A DNA stretch of 64,000 bases from Acanthococcus lagerstroemiae (taxonomy: Eukaryota > Arthropoda > Insecta > Hemiptera > Eriococcidae): positions 40,808,955 through 40,872,954 of the forward strand of contig CM063111.1 of the NCBI GenBank assembly GCA_031841125.1, written 5' to 3'. The notes beneath the pieces were generated by a model that saw nothing but the letters and a program-made list of their open reading frames with translations, did no database searches and was not told where the DNA came from. The position numbers and the translations under genes were made by a program. Of this stretch, positions 34,908-47,600 are shown piece after piece; the first letter of the stretch is position 1; each line of letters starts with the position of its first letter.

Positions 34908-37516
34908 GTGAGTGAAATTTTCTTATAGAATAAAATTACTAAGCATACGCATGTACGTCTATTAGTACTGTAATTGTAAGCCTGAGTAGACCTTGAGACT
35001 GATGATCGCCGAACATACTGGAAGTTATGAAAATGACGCGGGAGAGGAGACTGAACAGAATGTGAGACTGGACAATTGACATACCTTCAGCGTCAAAATC
35101 AAGGTTACGCAGCGGAAGAACGTCACGAACTCACGACTAACCATAAAATCATATCAATAAACAAAAATATTCTCACATGCTCAGGGAATCGAATCAACCA
35201 ACTGAGCTTACTACAAAGTCAGCTCAAAATGACTGTGTGAGGTGCGTACATTCTGTTCATACCTACAGATTGGCAGCTGAAATATGATTGTAAGGGGAGG
35301 GGGACCAAGATTCTCGTATAAAAAATATAAATATGAAACAGAAGTGTGAGGTCACTTATTATTCACCTTCCCAACGGAACATAATAATCGATGTAAAATG
35401 ATGTACAAGAAAAGAGACTTAAATTCAATCTACGATTGGGCTCCTTTTCTAAGACGTCAGCACAAGGTTTGTAATGAAATGTACCCCTCCCCCCTCCCAG
35501 CACTTTAATAGTTATTTTTGACCGAGAAGTCGGATGGAAGTGCGACAAAACAAGATGAATATCCAGCTTCATTTTGAGTGAAAAAAATCTTCTCCAGAAG
35601 GGGAGCTGGAACATTTTACTCACTTAGATCTTCAAATGAGAACGTATCGAAATCACGTTTCTTGGGTCGCTGATTTCAAACATCCAATCAGAGTTTTGAT
35701 TCGACCACTTTTTGGGCCCCAGCATCAAAAGTCTACTCGTGAAATCGACAAATTATTTTTCCCCCGGAAACAGAACGGAATATTAAGAGAGGGGGAGTTT
35801 CCGCGTCGTTGATTTAGAAAATTTCATCATATTCTTCATCCGGCTCAAATTCAAGCCTCTTTGCTCATTTCAATAGAGAAATTTACATTTTGGGACTTAA
35901 ACTGAAGACGGATCAGAAATCTGTTCCAATTTTTGGAAATAGCGACCTAGAAAACCCCCTTTTTGTTACATTATTCAATTTTTCATGAATAGTCAATTTT
36001 ACCCATTTCAGAGGTGAAATTTGGATTTTGGGTTTCAAAATCAGAGTCGGGCCAAACATTTGATTGGATGTACGAAATCAATGATACAAACAAAATTCGA
36101 TACTTCCATACTCTATTTGACATGTTCTGGTTCAAAAATTCAAAGTTGGTGAAACGTTCCAGTTTCGCTTTTGGGGGAGAGACAATTTTATAATTCGAGG
36201 AGGAATTCCCAATGAAGGTCTTGTTTTGTTGCTCCTCCATCCAACTTTTTGGTTAAAAATAAAGATGAGGAGAGATGGCATATTCCACTCTGCACTCGGT
36301 ATATTGGTTGCGATGTTCTCTGCTGATCAGGTGTGTAATTACCAGAGTATGCCCCCGATGCACATGGGCCTCCTCAGTCTTAGACATGACATAGTGCCGA
36401 CTGAGACTGAAAATTACGAGTAAAAATGGGAGATTAAAAGGAGATTTAGATGGACTTCATTTTCTGATTCTTAGGGACGTGTTTTTAGTTTTGCATGATT
36501 CGTTTCTCATGTCATAACTTGGAGGAAAGTTACCGCTGTATAAAACAATTACTCCATTTTCAAATTCTCAAGGGATTTTCTATCAAAATGGAGGACTTTT
36601 GGGGGGCATATAGAACCTTTTTCTAAACGAGGGAACTTGGAGAACCAGTACACTCTTGTACGATAATGCCTATAAAACTTACATATGACACCAACTTACT
36701 AGTATAGAGGGTGTTTCAAAGTGCATGATCCCCCTTCAACCGGTACATTAGCAACTTATCCTGACAGAGAGTAGGTATGTTTACCTGCTCTTACATTTGA
36801 AGGGGTGAAGATATGTACATTTAAAGAATATATGTACAGCATTAATGGCATTTTTATTTTTCAGCATTGCTAATAGATAGGTGAAATGTTTTGACAATAA
36901 TAGCAGGCATGAATGGCAACCACTGGGAAAAACGGACTCAACAGAGTGTTTACAAAATCAATTTTAGCAAGAAACTACATACAAAAATTTTCATATTTCT
37001 TCAATTTCTAATGAAATTTTATCCTCTGGACCGACCAATGTTTTCATGGTAAACGATCCCCTCTTGTGTGTCTTTTAAAAGTACTCTATGGGCTGAATTT
37101 TAGTTTTTAAGTTTGCAAATTTAGATAAATGCAAGGCTATACGTCGAAAATGATGATTTTCAAATTTTTATTGCTTCTGATATTCCAAAATAACCAGGAA
37201 GAGCCAGGAGCTGTGCTTCCTAACCATTTGTTTCCTCCTAATATTGAAGAAAGTGCGAGGATAAAATAATTTTAACATTATGTTTTTAGACTATTTCTGT
37301 GAACCTTAAATTTCAGTTGAATTCATAAAAATTTTCAAACTTGAAAACTAAAATAGGTAGAAATGAAAAGCCACAGCGTGTTTTTGAAAAATATGAAGGG
37401 GAATCGTTTATTGCCGGACGCAAGGGATAAATTTTGTGGAAAATTGAAAAAATATGAACACTTTTGTCCATAATTTATAACAAAATTCAACTTTGTAAAT
37501 ATCTTGTTGATTCGAT

Positions 37517-37763
37517 CAGTGGTGGATCTATGGGGGTCAGACACCGCTTTCGGATCGAAGAAGAAAAAAAACATTGCGGAAGCACATTAAAAATGTAGTG
37601 AACGTGTACACCTGCAGTGCTGTAGTCCTGTAATCCTGTCAAAATATATCAAGAATCAACAGAGACATCTATCTCGGTTTTTCAGGGGGCGGAGGGGGGA
37701 AAAGTGGAAAAAGTTTTATTTTCAACCCCCCCCCCTTGGAAATTTGTTTTAAATCTGCCACCG
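37517..37763. mobile_element. Miniature hAT element, 247 bp, with G/C tracts
   Basis: The left end is CAGTGGTGGATCTATGGGGG and the reverse-complemented right end CGGTGGCAGATTTA. The 8-bp duplication GATTCGAT is exact (37509-37516 and 37764-37771). A G-run lies 13 bp inside the left end; G-rich and then C-run tracts lie at about 37685-37736 towards the right end. No coding capacity is seen. Confidence 0.85.
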
Positions 37764-38049
37764 GATTCGATGGTGGAATTTTCTCCTTCGTTTCTTTCTC
37801 AATAGATGCCATAACTGTTTTCCAACATTACCAAAAAGTTGCACGCGTCTATTAGCAACGCTGAGGAAAAAATACCATTAATGCTGTACAGAATTAGTTT
37901 AGATGTCTATAAATGTATTTTTGTCCCTTCAAAAGTGCGAAGAGGCAAACGTATCTACATTTTATAAGGATATGAGTTACCTACTTGAGCAGTGAAAGAG
38001 GAGTCACATACTTTGAAATATCCTTTATATTTTCTACAAAATAGGTATT

Positions 38050-38401
38050 CAGGGTGTCTATAGAAATTGAAAAATAAAAATAAAGTACTTTTCCAGGACC
38101 CTGTGGAGGACTGTAGCCGGCATATTTTCCATTTTTCCCCCGAGTGCCCAAATCTTTTTTTTCTTTCAATTGTTTGATCCTCTTCACCCTTCACTCCTTC
38201 TTGCTCCCGCACTTCCCCCTCCTTCTGAATATAGATCCCGCTTTTTAATGACCAATCATAGGAATCGCAAGAAATTCATTTTAAAGTATTTCTAACTAAA
38301 ATTAGTGACTTTTCAATTATTTTTTGTAATTTCAGCACTTTTCTAGACTTTCAGGACCTACTTTCAAAATTCAGGACTTTTCAGCACCTGTAGACACCCT
38401 G
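38050..38401 (+). mobile_element. Inverted-repeat element, family B copy 2
   Basis: Its ends are CAGGGTGTCTATAGAAATTG and, reverse-complemented, CAGGGTGTCTACAGGTGC. It is collinear with the reverse complement of 22433-22747. The flanks show only a shared TATT, so the duplication is not clear. Minus-strand frames at 37955-38212 are by-products. Confidence 0.75.
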
Positions 38402-39704
38402 TATTATAGTCCAATAACATTATGTCATATTTGGGAATTAATTTGCAATAATTCGGGAGGAGTTGAAATTCGGTAAATGTATGTGCTTGACCTTTGAATA
38501 TGTTTCTCAAGGTCAAACACGCGTGTATACCAAATTTCGACTCTTACCGAATTTCGGCTATCTCATTATATAATTGGTAAATGGAACTCACTACAAACAC
38601 TGTTCCTCTTTCTCACAAAAAGTTTTGAAGGCACCCTTTTTTTTATTTTATCTGGACTGTTCGTTGATGATACGAAAGAAAATGTTATTTTTTTCAAAAG
38701 TGCTTTTTCGATACCGACGGAAGAATCGGGACACCTCTTCTCAAAAAATCGAAAGCTGGTGAAATTGATCTTTGGTTGGCTGAATTTCCGAACTGCAAGC
38801 CACTTTTTATTTTCTTTAAAATTATTTGCTGTAGGAGCCCAATTCAGAATTTAACCGAGGCTGAAGCCAACCCCCAGATATCCGATCTCGATTCTTTTCT
38901 CACTCTCTTTGATATTTCCTTGATTTCCTTCACCCTTCCTCCACCACCAGAAAATGACCGGAACCGGAGCAAACTCACAGTTTTGGTTAAGCTCAAGCCG
39001 AACCCATCAAAAATTATTTGTTAGAGCCGAAAGTCAGAGCTTCGAAAAAATTATTTACCAAAACTGGAACCGGAACGAATTGCAAAAATTCTCAACCAGA
39101 GCCGGAGTTGAATTAAAATTTGCTTAGGAGCCAGAGTCGAAGCAGAGCGGCTTGAGTCTCGAGGCCGGCTCCGTGGCTCTGGATGTAGTGTAATCAACAA
39201 TTTTCTTAAAGGAGTCAGTATAACAATACATAGGGGCATGGTCCCTTTGCTTTCTCTGACTACAGGCCTGCCCTAATAAGATAGAAATGAGGAATTCGTA
39301 TATGAATCCCAACTGATACACTGGATAAATTCTATATTGGAGATCAGGAAATGCGAAAAAATTGCACTTTGGTAACTCTTGGTTCAGTGACCGTTCAAAA
39401 TGTAAGCATTCGATACTCTCGAAGTTTTTTCAGTTTTCGTCTAGTTTGTCGCATGGTTCTGTCAACAAATGTTATATCTCACGCTGTATTCGAATGGCAA
39501 CACCCACCTAATTCTACACATTATACTCTTCCTCATTTTCCATCGTCGGCGGTGACTTCAAAGACTTTTCCAGTTTGTTCTTCGTACGCCACAAACGCAA
39601 TATATTCAATTTTAACGAATTACCCAACTTTCAGTTGAATAAATATGTGTATACACAGCCTCGTTTGATTTCTCAGTAATTTTAAGAAGAAAGTTGGGGT
39701 TATA

Positions 39705-39964
39705 CAGGGTTGCCACTTTCTGGAAAACCGGGAAAAGTCAGGGAATTTTCATTTAAGTCAGGGAAATTTTCTGAAAATAAGAAACGAGTTCGTATTTTAT
39801 CAGAGTAAACTTTTTTTATTTGTATTGTAAAAATTTCTGTGACTCTCCTCCCTCTGGGCTTTCTCGGAATCCTGTAAAAAAAGGTCAGGGAAAATTGGAA
39901 AAGTTGGCCTGGAAAACCGGGAAAAGTCAGGGAAAACCAATCCTGAGAAAAAGTGGCAACCCTG
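39705..39964. mobile_element. Inverted-repeat element with GGGAAAAGTCAGGGAA words
   Basis: Both ends begin CAGGGTTGCCACTTT in inverted orientation. Subterminal GGGAAAAGTCAGGGAA words occur near both ends in the same strand sense. TTATA lies next to each end (39700-39704 and 39965-39969). That is shorter than the 8 bp usual for hAT, so family assignment is open. The minus-strand 109-codon frame is a by-product. Confidence 0.8.
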
Positions 39965-41411
39965 TTATATGTGACCACATTATATGCTGCTGAATATGGA
40001 GATTCACTCAATAAAATGATTTTTGGCACAAACGTATAGTTTCACTAGAGATATACATAAAGTTGGTTTGCAATACATGTGCAATGTAAATGTAGAATGT
40101 AGGCATCACGAGGCATCACGATGTTACGATATTGGAACTGCGCGGTAGATTAAATCTTCGGAGAAAAATAGACTGCGGTTTGGTTCGAAAAGTTTAAACG
40201 TTTGGCCGAGTATCAAGTAAACAGGTATTTGAAGGACACACCTATCATATTTATACCGCGTGTACCAATGGAGAAAAATACCTATTTAATAGGTATACGC
40301 AAAATGAGAACGCCGAGCCTCCGCGCGAGCAGTCCTCCCTTATATGATTCGAAGAAAACGAACTCTTGCATCCTTTTTAAAAAACCTTATTCGAAAAAAG
40401 AGGAAAGAAAGGAAGAATGAGAGAAAACTGCAGCAGTATAAGGCCGAAGACCTTGAATGAAAATACCGAACTTAACGCGAACAAGTGCTTAAACCTTCGA
40501 GGTTGTTCATTGATTTTCTGGTGGTCAGCTGAAATAAGATTCTATGTTTGACCTTTGTAGGAGAGTTGTAAGCAATCGTTTTTAATCCCGTTTTTAAAGA
40601 TTGCAAAAACGCGGGAAAATAACGTCATTGAGAGTTAGAGTTTCTGTAAGTTACCAAAAAAAAAAAAATTAACACAATTATGTACTATTAAATGCTAAAC
40701 ATAAAATTATAATTTAGTAAGATCTTCGCCTAATGCAGTAAGGTTTTCCAATTCAGTTTTTCTTTTGTCAGTTTTGATCCACATAAAATTAGCTGAACAA
40801 TAAGAGACAAATTTTTCCGGACCAACATGTAGGTAATTAGTACAATGAACTGTCTATAAAACAATTCACAAGAAATACTATCTACGTACTAGACGACTAA
40901 ATATTTATCTCATTTAAATATTTCCCACAAAGCTACTATTATTTTATCTTGGTCAGTTTATATGGTATATGGCCACGCTTTATCTAATCAAATAGACCCA
41001 CATTTCATTTAAGTCCTGGATGTAAGGGAAGTTGATTACATCAGTTTCCTGACAACGCAGATGGGTTTAAGAAATTTCTAATTGAAGACTACACTAACAT
41101 ACGTGCACGCTTGAAATAAATAAAACTGTAGGATAATAAATAGAACTATCCGACATGTTACAAAAACACAAAAGCGAAAACTAAGAAACTAGTAAATTGT
41201 TTCATGATTATGATCGAATAAAACAAAGAAAGGGCGGTGAAACGCTTTACCTATCGAAAACGTACAACAGATTTTCAAGTAGTGGATGCAGTAAAATGTC
41301 GGAAAATACATACAGGGTCTTTCAGGAAACGTGTTAAATAGTTATAGCGGCATGTGAGTCAAAAAGTGCAACATAGGTTGCATATGCATATCTTGTGAAA
41401 GGCTGTAGAAT

Positions 41412-41720
41412 CAGGAATGTCAAGCTAGCTGAAAACCTTAAGTTTTAAGCCGAAAACCAAAAGGTGTTAGGTCTTCAGCCATAAGCTGTAAGTTTTATTC
41501 TGATAAGCCGTAAGCTTTAAACTAAGTTTTATTTTCCGGCTTAATTCTCATTTTTCACAGTTCAGTTCTGGTTCTTGAATTCTCGCAATCAGGGATGCAG
41601 GCTAGCTGAAAGCCTTGAGCTTTAAGCCGTAAGCCAAAAGATCTGGGGGTCTGTAGCCTTTAAGTTTTATTCTGATAAGCCATAAGCCTTCAGCTAAGCT
41701 ATATGTTTCAGAAATGTAAG
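41412..41720. repeat. AAGCC/GGCTT-rich repeat region
   Basis: Two diverged units, from CAGGAATGTCAAGCTAGCTG at 41412 and CAGGGATGCAGGCTAGCTG at about 41592, are each followed by AAGCC-type words and then GTTTTATTCTGATAAGCC. They resemble the subterminal composition of the elements at 1428-3193 and 51231-51894. I could not find paired ends. Confidence 0.55.
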
Positions 41721-41731
41721 CTAAAGTCATA

Positions 41732-41964
41732 CAGGGACGTTGCAAAGAATTTTTTCGGTGTGTGTGGGGGGGCGAGGGGGGGCAAACTTAGTTAAATTCT
41801 CAACTGACTCAATTCAAAATTCCCAAGTATCAAAATTTTTTGGATTGGCTAAAAAGAAAACACCTTCAAATCTTTTTTGACTTGTTGGATTTTCTTAACT
41901 TTTGATCTATCTACTAAAATTTCCCGACTCCAATGGAGGCATGCCCCTCTTATTTTCGTCCCTG
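41732..41964. mobile_element. Miniature hAT element, 233 bp
   Basis: The ends are CAGGGACGTTGCAAAG and, reverse-complemented, CAGGGACGAAAATAAG. Flanks AAGTCATA and AAATTATA match at 6 of 8, both differences being transitions. G-runs lie about 30 bp inside the left end. Confidence 0.7.
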
Positions 41965-42143
41965 AAATTATAACTTGAGTGTTATTGTCTGACTTGACAT
42001 CCCTGCTGTACATAGGCGCAATAAAAGGCAAATAGAATATTATGTTATGCCATCGCTTATGGGAATCAATTATCTTAAATTCTAAAATAGATAAGTGCAT
42101 AGTTCCTGCATTGTTATAACAAGTGGGGAATAGGCGATCATTA

Positions 42144-42515
42144 TGTGACCTGGAATCATGAAATGTGCCTCTCGTGTGAGAACAGGTTTTTGAGATAAAC
42201 GAGTGTAAAGACGGGATGGTGGTAGTGGTGCACACAGATGTACATAGCGTGTACATCTGTGGTGGTACGTTTATGTGTCGCTATGACAACCGCGTTTCAA
42301 ATTCTTGTTCTCTCTCATTTCTGTAGGCCAGTTTCACACAACGCCATGTAAATGGATGTTTCTAAATTTGTGACGTAATTCTTAAATGCAATTTGTGGAA
42401 AAACTACTGAAGATTGGATTCTGCGAATTGTTTCATTCGAAAGAGATGATTCTTTCTATAAGAATTGCCAAGAAAGTGATGACACCAGAGGCATATTTCA
42501 TGATTCCAGGTCACA
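42144..42515. mobile_element. Family C inverted-repeat element, copy 2, TA-flanked
   Basis: This 372-bp element has terminal repeats of about 30 bp, TGTGACCTGGAATCATGAAA at the left and the same inverted at the right. A TA dinucleotide abuts each end (42142-42143 and 42516-42517), as expected for Tc1/mariner-type insertion. It is collinear with 31325-31673. No transposase is present. The minus-strand frame at 41849-42256 crosses it by chance. Confidence 0.8.
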
Positions 42516-43362
42516 TATGTGGAAATTTTAATGTTCTTACTGGAGTAGAAACTGAAATACGAGCGAATCAAAGTTAAAAAATTGATCAATTTTTTCCCGA
42601 GAAATGTTCCTCTTAATGATTACATTATGTACAAAATATAGGTAAATAATTTTTTTTCGAATGATACCAAGTACTCTCTGTATCTTTATTAGGTACTAAA
42701 ATATTGAAATTTTTCTAGGACAGAAAAGTAATTTATGAAAAATTGATCTGAAAGAAAATTTTGATTTCAGACATTTCGCCAACTTTTTGTTTCACTATTT
42801 TCGTGCTCGATCGTTCGAGAAAGTAAATACTTATTATCTACCATTTTAAGTCACTATTTTTATGAGTTCAGTAATGCTTGGAACAAGTTTATGAAACATT
42901 TTTCAATATTGTCTAGTCTGTCTCTCTATCTCTCACTCACTTGCGTAAATATACTTGACCTCCAGGAGGGTAGCGAAGCGAATCGCACTGGGAAAGGAGG
43001 ACAGACGAATTACCTAACTAAAGGGTTCCAAATTTCACGGGTGGAGTAAGCGGGAAAATGGTTGAGATTTTGAGTTGTAAAAACGGGCAAAAATGACAGT
43101 ATATTTCCAACGGTTCCCAACTGGCCAACCAGATAGGGGAAGGCTCCTCCCTCTCCGACACTATGTTCCTGTGAAAGTAATAATGAATCAGAGACACTGG
43201 TAGTGTTTTCAGCCCTATGAGAAAACGTGGTCATGAACCTTACACGTGACATATTGCTGATATAAGAGATGAAGATGGTAGTGTTGAGTCATGTAGGTAC
43301 AAATAATGTAAAAAGCAATACCAGCCCTAGAGGGAAAAGACTACAGAAGTCAAATCTGGCGA

Positions 43363-43639
43363 CAGGCGCGGATTTAGAAAAAGAATATGGGGGGGGGGGT
43401 ACAGTAGCGGCGATGCATATTGAATAGCTCTTGCTTTTATGTTGGCAGGGGGGTGGGGGCGGGGTGCTCCTGAAAAAATATTTTATCTAATGTGGGATAC
43501 GTAATGACGAATATATAGATGCGTTATTATACATTTGTGGCGTGTAATGAGGGTACAATTCATCTTTTTTATTTCTTCCTTCTTTCGTATTATTGCGTTA
43601 AAAATTTCAACCAAGGGGGGCATGGTGGATCCGCCACTG
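43363..43639. mobile_element. Miniature hAT element, 277 bp, with G tracts
   Basis: The left end is CAGGCGCGGATTTAG and the reverse-complemented right end CAGTGGCGGATCCACC. The 8-bp duplication TCTGGCGA is exact (43355-43362 and 43640-43647). A G-run begins about 26 bp inside the left end, with more at 43447-43462 and a short one near the right end. Confidence 0.9.
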
Positions 43640-44327
43640 TCTGGCGATCAAGCAAAAACCTTTAAGAAAATAAACGAACTTGTTCACTGCCGAAATTTGA
43701 GTAATGACTCCAAGCAAATATGCTAAGGTGTTATCATTCATGAGTAATTTGATTTTAGAATTCGTACTCATGATCAGTTACTTCGTTACCAAATATGTTA
43801 CATTTTGATGTCTTAATTTTAGTCACATTACCATCGAAGAAACTATCAAATGTTCATGTTATTGAAATAATATCAGTACACTTCATAAAAAAATCTGATT
43901 TTTTTTTCAAATCAATTTTCCATGTGTTCAATGTTTGTTAGAAAAATTTCAATATTTCAGTCCTTAATGAAGATGCAAAGGTGTACTTGTATTAGTGGGG
44001 TGGGGGGGGGGGGTAACATATTTTTCTCTACGATTTTCATGCAATGTAATTCTGTCAGGAGGAACATTTCTCGGAAAAAAAAACTGAAAAGGAAACAAAT
44101 AATTTTTTGACTAATTCTTTAACCATTATCTGCTCATATTTCAGTTTCTGCCTCACTAAAAGAATATTTAAATTCCCACGTGTGGTCATCTACTCTCTGT
44201 TCATTGAAACAGTGCAAGAGCTGTGCACCTATCAATTTCAGAACTTAAGATAATTAACTTGGCCATCACATGGAGTAAAAAATGTTCACTCCTTCGTTAC
44301 GCTTGTCTCCAGCCCGTTAAATGAAAA

Positions 44328-44600
44328 GGGGTCTGAGTGGCCGAGTGGATAGCGCGCTGGTCTCGGAATCCGGAGGTCCCGAATTCGAGGCCGCGTAGCA
44401 ACTCGCTACATTTCGAACTAGGCCGGTTTTTCGGCAAGAAGAAAAGAGAGCTAAGACAGCTCTAACAGCCTCCCCGACGTCTTTGAGGTAATGTTCGAAA
44501 GGACGGATTCCAGGGCTCGGGTTGAGAGCAAAAATTAAAAAAGCCCTTTACACAATGTGCATAAGCAGTTGACTTATATACCGCTGTAACCCCTTGAAAT
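44328..44600 (+). mobile_element. tRNA-derived SINE
   Basis: The head resembles a serine/leucine-type tRNA: GGGGTCTGAGTGGCCGAGTGG carries an A-box match (TGGCCGAGTGG, 44338-44348), and AATTCGAGGCC at 44382-44392 is a near B-box, 33 bp further on. Paired words CTGGT and TCCGG flank an anticodon-like loop at about 44358-44372. No clean acceptor stem pairs, and unrelated sequence continues past the B-box. This favours a SINE transcribed by RNA polymerase III over a functional tRNA gene. The 3' boundary is approximate; I saw no clear target duplication. Confidence 0.7.
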
Positions 44601-47600
44601 ATTTAACACGTTTTGCGGAACAACCTCAGAAAAAAGAAAGGTTATCCATCGACAGGCCATACAAACTAACACATCCAAAAGCCCCGAGTCGAACACAATC
44701 GGAACCTGCTGAACCACCTGAAAGGGGCTACCTGGAAAGTACCAAAAACCGAAACCTCCACAAATAGCAATTCAAGTTGAGGAGACCTCCCATGTCAACC
44801 TGACGTGTTGACAGCTAACAAGAAGTCCATTAGCAGACGATACTGCGACTCTTCAATAATCTGACAACACTTAAACGAAGGGGGTAACCCCATTGGTCAG
44901 CGAAGTGCAAAAGTATTGAAAAGGTTCATTTCTAGAATCCACTATTTCAACTAGAACTGAAAATCGGGTTTCCCAATTGCAATGACTATAAAGTGTATTA
45001 ATTATACCATCAACGAGTCGACATTTCGAAGATCATAAAAAAATAGGAGTTTCCCAAAACATCTGCATATTAATTTAATCACACAAACTCGTGTATGCCC
45101 TAACTGCAAACAAGTGAACAATGATACTGGCGTATAAGCTAAATACTAGTTCAGCGATTGAAAAATTGATGTCTCACATTCTTTAATAAATTCCGTCTTA
45201 GGCTGCAGAATTTGGAGAATGAAATCCACAGCGGCAGAGATTTCAGCAAATCAAAAATTTGTTCTACGTCAATGAACACATTCCGAACTCGTATCTACAT
45301 AGGCTTCCTGACTGAGAGGGTGCAGAGGTGCTGCCAGATCCTCATGTCATTGAATCGGAATACATTTGACTCGCACTTAAATCAGCTTAGCATTGCTTAC
45401 CAGGAGACACTACTACGACTGCTCTACTCACACCAGTGGTGGATGCAGTTAGCCATCCTGGGAAAGGCAATTCAAAATACGTAAAAATATATATAGTTTT
45501 ATTAGGCCTGTTCTCCCGAGGACTCATTTCACTTTCCTACACTGACGACGATAAGTGGATGAGCAATAAAAGAGTTCTTCGATTTCTGAACGATTTTTGT
45601 ACTGCTGTCTTCTCATTGACTTTGACTCTTGAAGCCTTGAAGACTGATTCACTAATTTCGAGACTCCTTCATCATCATCGCAAATAGGAGGGGAGAAGGG
45701 GCTTAGGCCCTCACCCAAATCCTTTAAAAGCCCCCTCACCCCCAAAAAATTATACAATCAAAGGAATATTTAGCATTTTTTAAAATACACTTCAGCCCCC
45801 TTTCCTCATGAACCCCCCTTCCCATTCCAGGTCGGTTGTGTGTTCTTATGTTTTTCATACTATTTGTTGAATCAAGAGTCTTACACGCATGCACCTATTC
45901 TGCCTTATTATTAGCAGTTGAACAAAAATCCGGAAAAAATTAATTCTCTATGAAATATAGCGGATTTACTCATCCGAACTCAAAATGACAATGAGACAAT
46001 GCCAATCTATTTTAGTTTTGGAGCCAAGCCATATCAGCTGTTTTTACGAGATTTTTACTCTATACTTCTTCTACATGGGGGTTGGCAGTTTCTTTTCCAA
46101 CGAAGGGAGGGGGTCAAATCCAAGGCCCCTGCCAGCGTCTATGAACTAGCAATGGTGTTCTCCTTACGTTGAATGAAATTACAATAAATTGACTGAGACC
46201 ATGCTCACAATCAATCGCTTGTACAAATTAAAAAAATTGAGGGTTTGAGAACCTTTACGTTTCACAGATTGAAAGTTTTCTTCGCTTTAAATTTTTGTGA
46301 CGGAAAGAGGGTCTTTTATAATTCCTTCACGATCGCCAAAATTGCAAAGTATCGATAGTTGCGATAGTCAGCAGAAATTTCTATGGTGAAAGAATTTTAA
46401 AATAGCCTAGTTGATGTGTGTTCGATTTACGATATGTCTGTAATGAATCCAGTCAATAGTTTTTTAATGTAACTCTAATGACAAAGCGAGATTCGACCTA
46501 AGTCCCCTACTAGCTGCTGGGCTGATACCTACTGGTCTCTGATAGTAGTAGGAGCTACGGGGAAAAAATATCGAATTTCTATCGGAGTTCTGTTCTGTAC
46601 AAAATAACGAGAAAATATCGATATTTCGATATTACTGTCAGTATTCGTCACATATCACCGTTGCCCGTAAAGAAATTTATATTTTAAAGGAGGCAAAATA
46701 CATTCATTCAAGATTTTTTAGTTTTGGTTAAATATTTATATTGAAACTACGAGTACCTTAATGATGGCACCGCAGTTGCGGCACCCTGATCGTTAACACC
46801 CCGTGTGATGCTTGTTTCGGGGCATGTTTTGGCCTTGAAAAATTTCGAAGGCAGATTCCAATTGGATGACCAAGCTGGCAACACTTCACCACAGCTCAGC
46901 TCGTCCTTCGGAACAGCGAGAGTTAATACTTCGAAGATTCGAAATATCAGCCTTCTTACCTTGAAATCACCAAAAAAATATGGAAAGGAGCTGCCCCTGT
47001 CAAAAAAGTCCTGAGCTGACGAAGTTAAAGGAATGACCCTAAAAAAGAAATTACTAACAAGATTTTCCTGCACTTGGAAAAATCCCTGCTCCCCCTGTGT
47101 CTTTGGCGAGTCATTCTGTGAACAGACACTTTACATTTCACATGCATTTCATATTTCGATAGTCTTCTCAAGAACGTACGTGATTCATTATTTCTTGGGG
47201 CGGGCGGGGCGTAACGATCGACAAGTCAAAATACATTTATTCAAAATATATTCAGAAAGATCATCATGTTTCAACTGTTTAGTCTTCAGAAAGAGAAATT
47301 TTTCAGCAGCATCGAACTGGCGTTCTTTACATACCGATTACGGTATAGCTTCCCTCCCTAGTGCGGGAAGTCATAATTTTCCTCCCGGAGACTGGTCTGA
47401 TTGTTTCATAATTATGCTTGTGTTGTTTGAAGTCGGCCATTGAAGCATCACGGATACCACAAATTACTGAAAAATTACACAACATCTGAGGAATCTACAC
47501 GCCATATAGGCGAGATGTGCAAGCTTCGCACTTGGGAAAATATACTACACATTTCTCTTCGTAACTTTGTTAACTCAGGTTGTCTACTAGAATTGATACG

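Noticed and set aside
38820..39185. A GAGCC/GGCTC-rich inverted-repeat element
   Set aside because: The right side has CAGAGCCACGGAGCCGG in inverted orientation, but I could not find a matching left terminus or duplication.
44328..44400. A functional tRNA gene
   Set aside because: The head has A- and B-box-like words, but no matching acceptor stem and an imperfect B-box; a SINE explains it better.
45430..45850. An insertion starting CAGTGGTGGATGCAG
   Set aside because: Only one hAT-like terminus is visible; no partner end or duplication was found.
46747..47443. Minus-strand 108-codon and + strand 136-codon frames in Toll intron 1
   Set aside because: Adjacent on opposite strands with no domain motif or exon-like borders; not enough to call a nested gene.
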